A DNA stretch of 64,000 bases from Mycoplasmopsis phocirhinis (GTDB taxonomy: Bacteria; Bacillota_I; Bacilli_A; Mycoplasmatales; Metamycoplasmataceae), in NCBI RefSeq assembly GCF_004216495.1, contig NZ_CP034841.1, positions 434,001-498,000 on the forward strand, in the 5' to 3' direction. The stretch's first letter is position 1. Each line of letters opens with the position of its first letter. Under the pieces are notes generated by a model, which worked only from the letters and a program-made list of their open reading frames with translations, did not search any database and was not told the origin of the DNA. Position numbers and translations under genes: made by a program. Shown piece by piece: positions 1 to 11,473 of this stretch.

Positions 1-1468
1 TAAGGAAAATAAAGATAAAGCACCTGGTAATGCAAAAATAATTTATTTAAATGATTTAGCCCGTGAATTTATAAATAATGCACTAAGCCAATATATAGAA
101 GTTGTGCCAATTGAAGAAGATTTTGATTCGTACAGAGATTTTACAAGTGATAAATTTGCTAATTTACGCAAAGCGTTAGCCACCTTTGAATTCAAATTTA
201 GCAATAAAGAATACACATTTGAAGAAATATTTGGAAACAATACAGATAAAAGTGGTGTTTTTGAAGATATTTTCAGAACACATTTAGGTGTAGTTAATAC
301 TAACGGACGCAAAAACGGAGAAGCAATACAAACCTATATTGTTCCTCAATCAATTGAATACGAACTACAAAGAACAGGTGATGTGTTAGATTATGAATTG
401 AATGAATATGAGCAAAAAATTATTGATGATTTTGAAGCCCAAGCAAAACAAGAATTTATGAATATTAAAAATTTAGATCCAAATAGTTCAGATGAACAAT
501 TGGCTAAAGATGAAGAATTTTCAAAATATTTATATTTAAAATACACTAAACCTTTTCTTTCAAATAAAATAATTGGTTATCGTGAATTGACCCCAGCTGG
601 TGTTAATTATTATGTCAATAAAGTTAAACCAGAAGGTAAAAATTTTGCTGATTTGAATTTAACTGATTATTCTTCGCTTAAATTTAAAGAATTGTTGAAT
701 TCAAGTGAATTTAAAAATACAACTAATCACGAATATAATTTTGATAAATGACTTAAATTACAATTAATTAATTTATTTTCGATTGATAGAAATTTAATTA
801 AATCTCAAATTTATGCTCAATTAAGAACAGATGATCCACTTGATTTTTCAGGAAATGTTTTGAGTAAATTACTTAAATTATCGCAAGATAAACAAAAACA
901 ATACTGGTTAAATAACACTTATGTTTTACCTAATGTAATTGAATATGAACTTAAAGAAGAAATGGATAAAGATGGACAGAAATTTTTAGATTATCAATTA
1001 TCTAGCGAAGATCAAAAAATTATTGATGATTTTGAAAATGGCAATAAAGATGACGCAAAAAGACTATATTTAAGTTATATTTCTCCTCAAGTTTCGGACG
1101 AAATGATTGGATATAGATTTATAAATATATCAACTCGTGAATCAAGTTTTTTTATTAATGAAGTACCTGAAAATAAAACTTTTTTTCATCGCCCAATAAA
1201 TGTAAATAGATATATAACGAGTAAATTATCTTTATTACTAGATTCAAATGATTTTAAAACTCAAACTGGGTCTGATTACAGTTTTGATCGTTGAACCAAA
1301 TTACAATTAATTAAACTTTATAGCAAAGATAAAAATCAAATTTTATCTGCAATTAAAGCGCAAAAAAATGATGCTGAATTTAGTAATAATATTATTTATA
1401 AAATAATTGAAAAATCACAAAACGCTCAAAAAGAATTTTATAAAAAACAAAAATCTCAAACTTCATAA
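1..1468 (+). CDS. Hypothetical protein with internal duplication, 5' end outside window
   Basis: The frame is open from base 2 to the TAA at 1466-1468, reading TGA at 749 and 1292 as Trp, so the N-terminus lies outside the window. About 488 residues are visible. I do not recognise the family. The visible part is hydrophilic with no membrane segment. It contains two related units of about 150 residues, one from about 330 to 780 and the other from about 910 to 1330. Both share IEYEL, then QKIIDDFE, then YLxY, then IGYR, and both end in a Y-x-F-D-K/R-W-x-K-LQLI block. This is an old tandem duplication. The next gene starts 26 bp later and encodes an exported protein, so the two may be co-transcribed and this one may also be a surface protein. 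Its signal peptide, if any, cannot be seen. Confidence 0.75.
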
Positions 1469-1494
1469 TTACTTATTTAGGTTTAACCACGAAT

Positions 1495-2958
1495 ATGAAA
1501 ATGAAAAAAATTATTTTATCTTGCCTAACGTTTAGTTCAATTTTAGCTTTACCTTCAATAGCTATATCAACTAAATTAGAAAATAATTCAAACGCTAAAA
1601 AAACTGAATATGAGTTATATAAGGCTAAATATATTAATATAGCTAAAAGTTTAAAATTGAGATTAATTGACCAATTAGGCAATCAAGATTACACTTTTGA
1701 TGATAAATCACCTGAACAATTAGGTGATACTATTATCAATTCTATTCAGGAATTTTTTGCCGCAATTGAACAGCAAGTTAAATTGCAATTAGGGGCAAAT
1801 TATGATTTAAATGATAATTCGCTTTGAGAAAAATTTATCCAAACAAATGCATATATTGAAAATCAACTTGATAGTCAAATTAAAAATTATGTTGCTATCG
1901 TTGCTCGTTTGTTGGTTCAAAATAATCCCGCTATTGTTTTAAAACAAGGTTTTAATTTAGATTTATTTAAAAATATTTCATTTAGAGATTTTGGTGTGGA
2001 ACAGATAAATAATTATTTTATTGATAAAAAGCAACCTGTTTTAGATAAATATTTTACAAAATCTATTATTAACTCCGATTTTATTAAAGATGATCAAAAA
2101 ATATTTAAGTCGTATAGATACCAAATTAAGTCTAACGATGATGAAGTCGAATTAAAGAATTTTATCCAAAAGCATAAATTAGATCAAAACCAAAAAGATA
2201 ATGGTGGTGTATTTGAGAATTTTGAATTAAGCTTATGAATAGATCGTTTTGCTGAATTTGAAACCAAAATAAATGAAATTCAAATACAACTTTCGCAATC
2301 AACTCAAATATTTGATTCGACTAAAGATATAGCCCAATTACAAAAATACAATGAAGATTTTGCCCAAAAACTGACTGATTCTAAATCTATTTTAGCAAAA
2401 ATAAAACCAGCATCACTTAATGCTAAAAAACCTTTTTATAATCTACTTAATGATTTAGCAAATAAAATAAACATAAATAATATTAATTTATTAAAGCAAA
2501 AAAATAAGGTTTTATTCAATGAATTTAAGACCAACTTTGACCTTTTAAACAAGCAACAACAAAATCTAATCACAAATTCAGTTGAGTTTAATGAAATTAA
2601 TAAGCTCAAAGATTTGGAATCAAATGATGAAAAAATTTATTTAATGTTTAGCGTTGAAGAATTTTTAAACTATGCTGCTTTAGTTTCTAAATTAACAAAT
2701 GCAGTTAAAACCTTATCAAATCAAATTAATAATGAAACAAAAATAGAAAATAATGAACAAAATAATGATTCTAACAAACAAAATTCTAGCCAAAATATAT
2801 CTGAACAACAATCAAATAAACAAGTAGCTAAAAACAAATTTAACATTTATGTATTTGTTCTATTATCTTCTACCGTTGTAGTTTTATGAATAATTTTATT
2901 GTTTATTTTTATTAAAAGACAAATTAAACAAAGAAAAGTTGAATCAAACAAAAATTAA
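1495..2958 (+). CDS. Putative exported, C-terminally anchored protein
   Basis: Single 487-residue reading frame once TGA codons at 1825, 2236 and 2887 are read as Trp. The N-terminus has a lysine start, a hydrophobic run and no lipobox Cys (ILSCLTFSSILALPSIAIST), so it is a likely cleavable signal or anchor. The body is acidic/Asn-Gln-rich and predicted helical or coiled coil. A Gln/Asn/Ser-rich linker at about residues 410-440 precedes a single C-terminal membrane helix (FNIYVFVLLSSTVVVLWIILLFIF) and a basic tail. This is a type I surface-protein layout. It follows the preceding gene by 26 bp and ends inside a strong terminator stem. No family recognised; surface exposure is inferred from topology. 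Confidence 0.75.
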
Positions 2959-2982
2959 CATTTGCGAATGTTAATTTTTGTT
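2947..2982. terminator. Bidirectional rho-independent terminator
   Basis: Perfect 16-bp inverted repeat (2947-2962 with 2967-2982, loop TGCG) with an A-run on the left arm and T-run on the right. It lies between the convergent ends of the plus gene (stop 2958) and the minus lipoprotein gene (stop 2982), so it can serve both. Confidence 0.85.
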
Positions 2983-4532
2983 TAATTGAATATTAATTCA
3001 GTAGCAAAACCTTGGTTATGAAAAACATATTCGGTATTAGCATTAAAAACGACATCAATTAATTCAGGATAATCACTAAAAGGGTTGCGATTTTGTTGGT
3101 GTTGATAGATTGCGTTATTTCTATCTAAATCAAACTGTGTAATGGGGTCGTTTTGAGCTCATTTTAACATTGTGTCTAAAAATGGCTTTTTGATTGAATT
3201 ATTGTTTTGAGAATCAAAAAAACGATTAGCAACATTATTACTGGTTAAATTTTTATCTTTATATGTAAGAGTAAAATATAAAAATGCTCTAGCAACGTCA
3301 CCTTTAAATTCATTAATTACTTCAGTAACTGGTTGGTTATCTTCAACTCCAATACCAACTTTAGTGCCATTTTTAGATGTGAATGTTGTTTTATTAACTT
3401 CGCCATATGGCAAATTGCCATGTCTTTGGTTAACTGTTGCATCAGTTGGCCAAACATGATGGGCATCATTACGCATTGGGTCAGCTTTAGCAAACCAAGA
3501 TTGAGCAATTAAATGTTCTCTATTTCAACCTTTTCCTTCTTGACCAGACCCACTTTTATTATTAAAAGTATAAACAAAAGGATCGTTTGAATGAGGATTT
3601 TCTCCGTAAATATCTAATAATGAGCCATCTTTTTCGTAATATTTATCAGTAAAGGCATCTTCGTATGTTGTGTATAAATCGTTATAAGAACCAGTGCTGT
3701 CGCGGTGTTGTTTTTGAAGCTTAATTAATGCGTTTATTAATTCAGTTCCGCTTTTACCTTCTAAACTTGCGTAAAAATCATTTTGAACATATTTTATACC
3801 TTTTGCTTTTTTTAACGATGGTGCTACTAAATTTTCATACACACCATTTGTTATTTTATTAGTAGTTATTAATGAACTTTGATTAGTTGAATTTGTTTTA
3901 GGTTGTTCAATAGTATTTGAAGTTTCAAAATCGTTTTGTTTAGTGGTATTATCGTCAATACCTAATTTTGAATTTGATCTAGTGAACTTGGTTTGATAAA
4001 TTTGAGCTGAAATTAATGAGTCACTGTCTTTGGAATATTTAGATGATTTATAACTTAAAATTAACTCATTATCTGTAATTTCATACTTAATTTCATCATT
4101 ATTTTTATCGCCTTGATTTAAATCAGCATACGCAATATTATAATATTTTGGCACAGCGTTTTTAAATTCAAATACTTTAGGAGCATTCGCTCATTCATTT
4201 TTATTTTTTGGGCGTGTATTAGCCACTATAATTGCGTTTTTTGAAAACGAATAAAACAATTTTTTATTCGCAATTAAATTGATGATGTTTTCATCTACTT
4301 GAGGAGAAATTTTTAAAGCATTATCTAAACTTAATGTTCATTTTGCAAATGAAGAATCTTGATTAAATAATTGTTTTTCATCAGGTGTTTTGTCTTTTTG
4401 AGGTTGTTGTGTAGTTTTTGTGTTATGTTGTTGTTTTTGTTCGTTTTTTTGTGTTTCTTTGTTGCACGCAGCGGCCACTAAAGGTAATGTGGTTAAAACA
4501 CTCGAAAGCGGAAGAATTAAATATTTTTTCAT
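2982..4532 (-). CDS. Lipoprotein, endonuclease I (EndA/Bsn-like) family nuclease
   Basis: 516-residue frame with TGA read as Trp. The start at 4532 gives a lipoprotein signal (MKKYLILPL...LPLVAAAC, lipobox A-A-A-C at about residue 20); an in-frame ATG farther upstream would spoil this signal. A Gln/Lys/Thr-rich spacer follows. The C-terminal half carries the endonuclease I signature: WNREHLIAQSWF, then RNDAHHVWP, then VNQRHGNLPYGEV, which resembles the DLHHLxP...N..RGN core of periplasmic EndA and Bacillus extracellular RNase Bsn. In that family the His pair and Asn coordinate the metal and catalyse non-specific cleavage of DNA or RNA. In a mycoplasma, a surface nuclease of this kind would supply nucleotides, which these cells cannot make de novo. 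A TATAAT-like box lies near 4577-4590 on the minus strand. Confidence 0.82.
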
Positions 4533-4863
4533 TTGTCTCTTATCCCTAAATTTATTAAAGTTATTTTGTTTTATTTTCACTATATTATATAGAAATTGCA
4601 TACTGATTAGAACAACGAAAGTTTTAATTAATGTTTAAAAACCATATGTGGAACGAATTTGTGGAAATGTTCTCTTTCACAAAAAAAATTAATTAAGACA
4701 AAAAACTTATTTTGAACTCTTTTTTTATTTTAATTTTTCTTTTTTTTCCTTTTTTAGAATATTTTTTTTACATTTATGTTTTTTTGAATTAATTGAGCTA
4801 TTAAATATGTTTAATATAATTTAATTGCTTAAAGAATTAAGCAAAATAAATGTTAGGAGTTAA
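4533..4863. promoter_or_regulatory. Divergent intergenic region with both promoters
   Basis: This 331-bp gap separates the minus nuclease gene from the plus cysteine peptidase gene. A minus-strand -10 (TATATAATATAG) lies at about 4577-4590. On the plus strand a TATAAT lies in 4813-4821 and an AGGAG ribosome site just before the ATG at 4864. The middle (4690-4770) is almost pure T on the plus strand, mixed with A, C and G. I see no gene in it. Confidence 0.5.
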
Positions 4864-6321
4864 ATGAAAAAAAATATATTTTCTATTATTGCATCAGCTG
4901 GAGCATTGCCGATATTGGCAGTTTCAATGAATTTTAAAAATTATAATTATTCAAAAGACGATTCGAATTTAACACCTGAAGATATTAGATTAGGTATTAA
5001 GTTAAAAATAAGCAAAATACTTAAAACATCTAAAAATAATATTGAAATTTTAAAAGAAAAAGAAATTGAGCTTTATAACGGTGAAAAATTATTGTTATTA
5101 CAATTTTTAAATAAAGGTTATGCGGTATTTAGTTTGGAAACTTTTGAGTTAATAGAATATAATCCATTAACTAATTTAACAGACGAACAATTTGAAAAAA
5201 TTAATGGGTATATTCCACTTAAATCCTTAGTTGTAAAAGAAAAAAATCTGTTTAAATCAGTCAGCTCTAATTTTACTCAAAACGAGGAGTTAAGCGATAA
5301 TTTACCAACTGAGTTATTAGATAAAGAAAATAAACAAATTTTACGCAAAGAGAATACTTCTAAATTAAGAAAAAATATAAAAATAAGTAAACTTAATGAC
5401 AAATTTCAAGATAGGACTAACAATGCTACTTTATACGATCCTAGCGAACCTGTAACACGTTTGAATGCTGATTACGAGGTTGATTATTCATGGTGATTTA
5501 AGTCAAATCAGGATTTTTTTGGGTATGCTGATTTAACAAATAATTATGAAGAGTTTAGACATGCTTTCGGAGATACTCGTGATTATTCAAAAAATAAAGA
5601 AGATGAGCAAGGAATATGTGAATATATTTCGCTTTCAATGCTTATTCAATATTATCAACTATTCAAAAATTCTAACTGATTAAGTGAAGCGCAATTCAAC
5701 GAATATGCAAATGTATTTGATGTTGATCAAAATCATAATCATATTTTGTCAAGTGGCTTTAACGTTTATAATAAATATGCTCAAAATAATTACAATTTCT
5801 TAAAGAAAAATAATTTGCCTATTTATCCAATATTTTCACCAAAACTTAGTTATCAATTATTTTTAAACGATGGAACAATAAATATTCACAATGCTAGTCA
5901 TTATAAAACATCACTTTTGAAAACGGTTAAAAACAATAATTTAAAGACTGGATGAAATACAACTTATTTATTTAATAGACCTTGAGAAATAATTTATAAA
6001 AATAATCCTGTTATTTTGGGTGGCTATATTTCTGCATACACTAACGGAGTAGAAGATATTTGACATTCAGTGCTTGCTTATGGTAAATGGTACGATAAAG
6101 GTGATACCGATTTATCTAATCTTTATTTAGTACATTATGGTTTTGGTTCTGAAAATATGAGATATTCACAAGTTGCTGTAAGCGCAAGATATTTAAGACA
6201 TATTGGATATGAGTTTCATGTTTGAGACAAAACAAAAAACCCAACATTAAAAAAATATTTTAACTATAATGGGAAAATGGTAGATGCTTCTGAACTACCA
6301 AAACATATTTCATTTAACTAG
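4864..6321 (+). CDS. Secreted papain-like cysteine peptidase (CysP-like)
   Basis: 485 residues with TGA as Trp, preceded by TAGGAG. The short N-terminal hydrophobic stretch (IFSIIASAGALPILAVS) is a signal peptide without a lipobox. Residues 40-200 look like a propeptide, including a GYAVFS segment as seen in streptopain-type proforms. The mature part starts near DYSWWFKSNQDFFGYAD. The candidate nucleophile is Cys252 in EQGICEYISLSMLIQYY; the His is His401 in WHSVLAYGKWYDKG; and a following VHYGFGS segment gives the usual third-residue region. Papain-fold peptidases named CysP in avian mycoplasmas cleave host IgG; assignment to that exact activity is inference. A paralogue lies at 7522-8913, and a membrane protein gene follows 8 bp downstream. 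Confidence 0.75.
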
Positions 6322-6329
6322 GAGGAAAA

Positions 6330-6929
6330 ATGATTTTTAACAAAATAAGCGACAAAAATAAGATTTTAATAAATATTCTAGTAATTATTCTAAGTTCTTT
6401 GATTGGTATGTTGAAAGCATTTTTAGTAACCTCAACAAACGCATACTTATGATCAAGTGGTAATTCTGTTGTTGAAATTTTTACAGTACTTTCAACACCT
6501 ATAAGTGCAATTTTATTGTTTGTTTCATTGTGATCAATAATAGAAATTATTGTTAAAAATAAAGATAAAAAGGCAGTTAGTGTAAGTTCTTTTGGTATAT
6601 TTTTATCAATATTAGCAATTGTATTTACATTATTTAATTTAACTTTTCAACACAAAACATCATTTAAATTAACTTATTCGCACTCAATGATGATTTGATT
6701 TATGCTGCTACTTGTTTTAACTTTAATTTACACCGTACTTTATATTCAATTTAAACAAAATTTCAATAATAATATTCAACCAACTTCAATAAATAAAGTT
6801 TATTTAATATCATTTATTGTTATACTAACTTTATTTAGCATTTTAATGTTTAGTTGAATTTTACTTGATTTATATTTAAGTTATGTGTATGGCCCAAGTA
6901 AATTAGAAATAATTAACAAAAATAGATAA
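6330..6929 (+). CDS. Small multi-pass membrane protein paired with cysteine peptidase
   Basis: 199 residues starting at an ATG with a strong ribosome site (TAGGAGGAAAAATG, whose TAG is the stop of the peptidase gene). Four to five hydrophobic segments are visible, with a short basic loop (VKNKDKKA) after the second. No family recognised. The 8-bp spacing to the peptidase and a terminator right after it (6941) make this a two-gene operon. A similar layout with another four-helix membrane protein follows the paralogous peptidase on the other strand, so a role in export, anchoring or control of the peptidase is a reasonable inference only. Confidence 0.7.
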
Positions 6930-6938
6930 TTTTATTTA

Positions 6939-6967
6939 CTAAAACACAATATGTTTATTGTGTTTTT
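6939..6967 (+). terminator. Terminator of the plus-strand peptidase operon
   Basis: AAAACACAAT / ATTGTGTTTT stem with six-base loop followed by T-run, 12 bp after the stop of the membrane protein gene. Confidence 0.75.
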
Positions 6968-7000
6968 AATTATTTTAAAATTAATTTATAATTTAATTAA

Positions 7001-7034
7001 AAAATGCCAAAACAATTTAGTGTTTTGGCATTTT
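7001..7034. terminator. Bidirectional terminator between convergent operons
   Basis: Perfect 14-bp stem (7001-7014 with 7021-7034) enclosing ATTTAG, with A- and T-rich arms. It lies between the two convergent peptidase/membrane-protein operons. Confidence 0.8.
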
Positions 7035-7096
7035 AGTAATTATGCTGTTAACATATAAATTTGTTCTTAAACAATTTAATTAATTAAGGTTAAAAG

Positions 7097-7519
7097 TTAA
7101 GATATTATTTTTTTGTGAGTTAATTTAAATATAACACCTATTACAATAACCATCGCAATTATTGTTGCTAAAGCGAATTGTTCAGCAATGCCTCACATTG
7201 TTATAAACCCTGTTGAAAAAATAATTATAATGGTTAGAATTGAAACAGATCAAAAGAAGTAAAAAATTAACCTCTTTATTTTGTTTGGCATTGTTATTTT
7301 TTCAAACAAAATAACACACAAAATCATAAATATAATTCAACTTAGATATAGTCAAAATTCTAAAATAATAATTGGACTGCCAAGTGTTTTAAAACTATTC
7401 AAAAATTCATTATCAGTTTTACTATAAACCACTAACATTATCAAAATATAAAAAGCAAGAAAAATTATTAAGTTGATAATGGCTAATGAAAAGGTAGCGA
7501 TTTGAGATCTTTTCTTCAT
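7097..7519 (-). CDS. Four-helix membrane protein paired with second cysteine peptidase
   Basis: 140 residues with TGA as Trp (for example EFWLYLSWIIF). Four clear hydrophobic segments: about residues 8-32, 48-70, 84-104 and 108-132; a basic Lys tail follows. The start lies 2 bp after the peptidase stop, so it is translationally linked. It has no obvious sequence similarity to the plus-strand partner (199 residues) beyond its membrane nature. Function unknown. Confidence 0.7.
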
Positions 7520-7521
7520 AA

Positions 7522-8913
7522 TTATTTAATGTTAAGCTCCTTTGCAGTTAAATTTTGTCAATCTTTTTGAAAAAATGGTTTTAAAATTTTATTATCATCT
7601 TTTTCGGTATCAATAATTGAAAATGAAATGCCAAATGTTCTAGAATATCAATTATAATCCAAAACAACTTGTGAATAACCCTCTCAACCCATATGAACTA
7701 GATATTTATCGCGGTATATTGAATTTCCTTTATCATATCATTTACCATATGCTACTACTCCATGGTTGATTACTTCATCGTTAGAATATTTTAATGAACC
7801 TGCTAATAATGTTGGTCTGTTGTTATAAATTTGTTCTCATGGTTTTTGGAAAAAGGATTCTCCATGAAATCAATCATATGAAGTTTTATTTATTGATTTT
7901 GTATAATTTACCAATGTGTCTCTTAAATTTCTTCAACTATTTAAAGCAAAGTGTTTATATCAACCATGCTTCAATAATTCAATTGTAAAACCAGGAGAAA
8001 CATACGGAATAGCAGGAAGGTTATTTTGTTTGATATAATCAATATTTTCTCTACTATTATTATATGCTTCGTGTTTATATGTTCCGGCATAATCCGGATA
8101 ACTTATATATTTTTTTTCTAAATCCTCTGAAATTCAATTAGAATTAACAAAAAAATGTTGATATTGTATTAGTAATGACAAGGCAATTATCATACATATA
8201 CCTTCACTATTGTAGTAAGATTCTTTATCAAAACCGTTTAAAATTGGTTTTTGCAAATATTCGTGAAATTTTCAATAGGAATTAGTATTTTCGGCATAGC
8301 CAAACATTTTGGAATTAACTTTAAACCATCATGAGTGCGGAACTTCATAATCAGCTTTAATTAATTCTTTGGCAAAATTAATATTTTCTGCTTCGTCTGT
8401 TCATCTACTAAATGGTTTTATAAATCTTTTTGAACGTTTTTTGGGCAAATTACTTTCTTTTTGAGTTAAAAGTTTTTTGTCAATGTTTAAATTAATTTTA
8501 TTATTATGTTTTTTTGTTTTTTTTGTTAAAAAATTGTTAAATGTTACAAAAGGTATATAACTGTCAATTTTTTCAAACAATGTTTCGTCTATTTTAAATT
8601 CTAGGTTTAATTCACGTAATTTTAATTCTTTAACATCGTAAATAGCATAACCATTTTTTTCAAAAACAAATAAAATTACTATTTCGTTATCATCACCTCC
8701 ATCGCGTTCTAATTTAAGAAATTTATATTTTTTTATCTTTTGGTTGTTATTTGAGAAGGATTGAATTTCTTTTTCAACTATATTTTGTAATCTTAAAATT
8801 TGCGATTTATCATTTACGCCAATACTATAATAATTAGTATTAGCTGCTATAGTTGTAGCTATAACCGGTGTTGCTGTAGCTAAGCTTATAATTTTTCATT
8901 TTTTTATTTTCAT
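7522..8913 (-). CDS. Secreted papain-like cysteine peptidase, second copy
   Basis: 463 residues, TGA read as Trp at several sites. It starts MKIKKWKIISLATATPVIAT, a signal peptide without lipobox Cys. A propeptide-like region contains KNGYAIYD, matching KGYAVFS of the other copy. Candidate catalytic residues are Cys240 in SEGICMIIALSLLIQY and His384 in NHGVVAYGKWYDKG, followed by YLVHMGWEGYSQVV. Shared blocks with the copy at 4864 include ADYEV-SWWFK, FGYA, GIC--I-LS-LIQY, PWE-IY-N-P and AYGKWYDKG. Overall the two are diverged, so the duplication is old. Probable extracellular or surface protease; host immunoglobulin is a plausible but unproven substrate. Confidence 0.75.
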
Positions 8914-9191
8914 CTTACCTCTTTAATTTATTTTCTTCACTAAAATTATATTAATTATTTGCTTGGAAAAATCAAATTGGCCGTTTTTGGTTAAATTTTT
9001 GCTTAAATTATGCCAATTTGCACATTTTGCCATAAATTTGATTATTCTGATTGCTTGTAAATATTTTTGAAATTTAACAAAATATAAAAATTTATATAAC
9101 TTCACATTTAATGCTACATAAAAGCCTAACGTGAAAACTCAAACAAAATTAACATCTGTTTTCCCTTAAAATTAAAAAGTAGGTAAAAGAG

Positions 9192-10678
9192 ATGGACAAA
9201 TTAACTAACTATGTAATCCAAAAAAAATGATGTTTAGATACCATCATTACTTTTAAGCACGAAACATATAAACAATTAGCAAATAGAATAAATAAATCTG
9301 TTTCTACAGTCAGACTGTACAAAAACGAGTTAAAACGTGGAAATGGTTATATTGAAAACATTGAACACAAAAACACAAACAATAAAAATGCTCAAAGATA
9401 TAACGACGAAATGGTTTTAAATTTAGGACAAGAATACGAAAATAAAAAACTATTAGCTAGTGGCAACAATGCTAATAGTTCATGTAATTTGTATATGTCT
9501 TTAATTTCATACCATGAAAAACTCAAGATATATATATCACACTCCCAAATGGTAAAAAGATTAAAACAAAATGGTTTTTGTAGCGCTTTTGCGTATAAAG
9601 CGGGCAGAAAAGAGGCACGTAAGGCAAGAATAAAATTGAAAAAGAAAGCTTTTGGTATTAAATATTCATTAGATTTAGAATTAAAAATACCGAAGAAAAA
9701 AGAAGTTGAGCGCAAAAAACAAGATTAAAATATTCCTTTGGTGATGTTGTTGAAATTGATGGTTGTACTCATTATTTTGTTAAAAATGAACTTTGAACAG
9801 CAATAAGTTCTATTGATGTCGCAACCGGCAAACTTTTATAATTCATTTTGAAAAAAATGTTGAAACACTGAATGGTCACCAAAGTAATTTAGAAAAAATG
9901 TTGAATAGATACGGTATTCCTTCAACAATAATTACTGATAAAAGAAAGAATTTCTATAATAATGAAGATTCAAACGCAGTAACATTTAAAGCGATAAAAA
10001 ATCTGGGTATTGAATTGATTACTACATCTAATTCTAACGGTAAACCACACATAGAAAATGCACAAAATTTTATTCAAATGCGCCTGCCTTTGTGGTTTTT
10101 AGACAATAAAATTAACACAATACAACAAGCAAACGATGCTGAAGAATCGATATTAAAATACTTAAATCAAATACGAAAATCAGTAATTGAACCCAAAGTC
10201 AATCATTTTAGAGAGTTAAATAAAGAAAGATTAGAACATTTTTTTGATTTAGAAATAGCAAGAAAAATCAATAATGGGACTGTATTTTACAACGGAATTC
10301 ATTACGCACCTTATCAAAATGATCAAAAAATTCGTGTTGAATCTAAATTTGATGCCAAATTTATAATTGGAAGTGATAACAAACTTTATTTTAGAATTAA
10401 AAACTCGAGATATGAAGCGAAAAAATTGCAACCAAATGATATGGAACTATACGAAAAATTTTCAATAAATAAAAAACTTCCATTAGAAGTTTATCAAGTC
10501 AAAACATTGATGAAAACAGTAGCCGCAGGCTACACATTCAATCAAATGTTGGATGCAAAAATAGAAAATTTATTCTAAAATAAGCTAAATTGGGATGAAC
10601 AAGACAAAAAATTATTGAAATCAATATTAAAAGAATTGGAAGATATTCGCCTGAATATTCGCCAAACGATAGAATTTT
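9192..10678 (+). pseudogene. Decayed IS1202-like (ISNCY) transposase
   Basis: One transposase spread over three frames. It starts at ATG 9192 with an HTH-like segment (YKQLANRINKSVSTVRLYK). A frameshift lies near 9722-9728, where the frame runs into TAA, and another near 9838-9842. An in-frame TAA at 10576 is followed by coherent coding to 10678. The catalytic core is still readable: VVEIDGC for the first Asp, IITDKRKNFY for the second, GKPHIENA for the Glu. The blocks resemble the integrase core of IS1202-type elements (IDG, TDxGxxF, RVERxFxTxQxRL). No clear terminal repeats were found. It is almost certainly inactive. Confidence 0.75.
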
Positions 10679-10805
10679 AAATTCAAAATACACATAATAT
10701 TTAAGTTAAGTTCAAAATATTTATCTAAATCTATTAAAAATAGATTTGTGTTTTTGTTTTTTTTGTTAAAAAACAAAAAATAAAATTCAATGAAAAAGTT
10801 TCTAA

Positions 10806-10869
10806 TCTAACCCCAAACCCCTATCATAGGGGCTTCTAACCCCCCAACCCCCCAGACATTGGGGGGCTT
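10806..10869. repeat. Tandem GC-rich hairpin modules
   Basis: Two consecutive modules begin with CTAACCCC. The first folds as CCCCTA/TAGGGG (10818-10832, loop TCA); the second as CCCCCCA/TGGGGGG (10848-10866, five-base loop) followed by CTTT. Runs of six G or C are striking in this AT-rich chromosome. They could be terminators or structured RNA left by a mobile element. Confidence 0.55.
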
Positions 10870-11447
10870 TAAACTAAAATTCTCTCTAATTTAAACCATA
10901 AATATTAAGTAATTTGTTAAGATATTACTATCAAACTGAAACATGTTAATTTTGTTTAACATTTCAAGGATTTTAATAATAACTTCATCTATTATTTGAT
11001 TATGTTGCATATAGTGATAAAATTTACTTTAAAATTATTTTGTAATTTTGTTCTAAATATTTCAAAGTGAAAGTCATTATTAAATTAAATTCAAAATTAG
11101 AATTGAAAATTTTATTATTCTTACTTATTATTGATTTAAGATATCTCTTTTTTAAAATTTTCAAAATTTTGATATTGATAAAATTGTTATTATTTTGCAT
11201 TATTTTCTAAATGATGTTCTTCGATAAACACAAACAAATTTTTTAATCGGTCTTCTCATAAGCAATATATTTTTATTAGTTTTTTTAAATAAGAAACTGA
11301 TATTTTATGGTTTTCAGAGGATATTGATCTATTTTTTGAAATTTTGATTTACAACAATATTAATTATGTCCGTGGTGTTTAGAAATGTTTTGCAATCCAA
11401 CCGAATAGCATTTTTGTTTTTATATTTATTATTTTAAAAATATAAAC

Positions 11448-11473
11448 AAAACAGCATTTATAAATGCTGTTTT
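11448..11473. terminator. Terminator of repeat lipoprotein gene
   Basis: Perfect 13-bp stem AAAACAGCATTTA/TAAATGCTGTTTT just beyond the minus-strand stop at 11490, T-rich on exit. Confidence 0.75.

Noticed and set aside
104-1294. Separate short genes ending at TGA (104-751 and 860-1294)
   Set aside because: Same frame and uninterrupted when TGA is Trp; sequence across the TGA is conserved between the two internal repeats (FDKW / FDRW).
7794-7988. Plus-strand ORF inside the second cysteine peptidase
   Set aside because: Antisense shadow of a gene with catalytic motifs; it has no ribosome site or conserved features.
9411-9715. Minus-strand gene opposite the decayed transposase (9392-9715)
   Set aside because: It is the shadow of the transposase frame; no ribosome site and no family features.
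10806-10869. CRISPR repeats
   Set aside because: Only two imperfect modules, no regular spacers and no cas genes.
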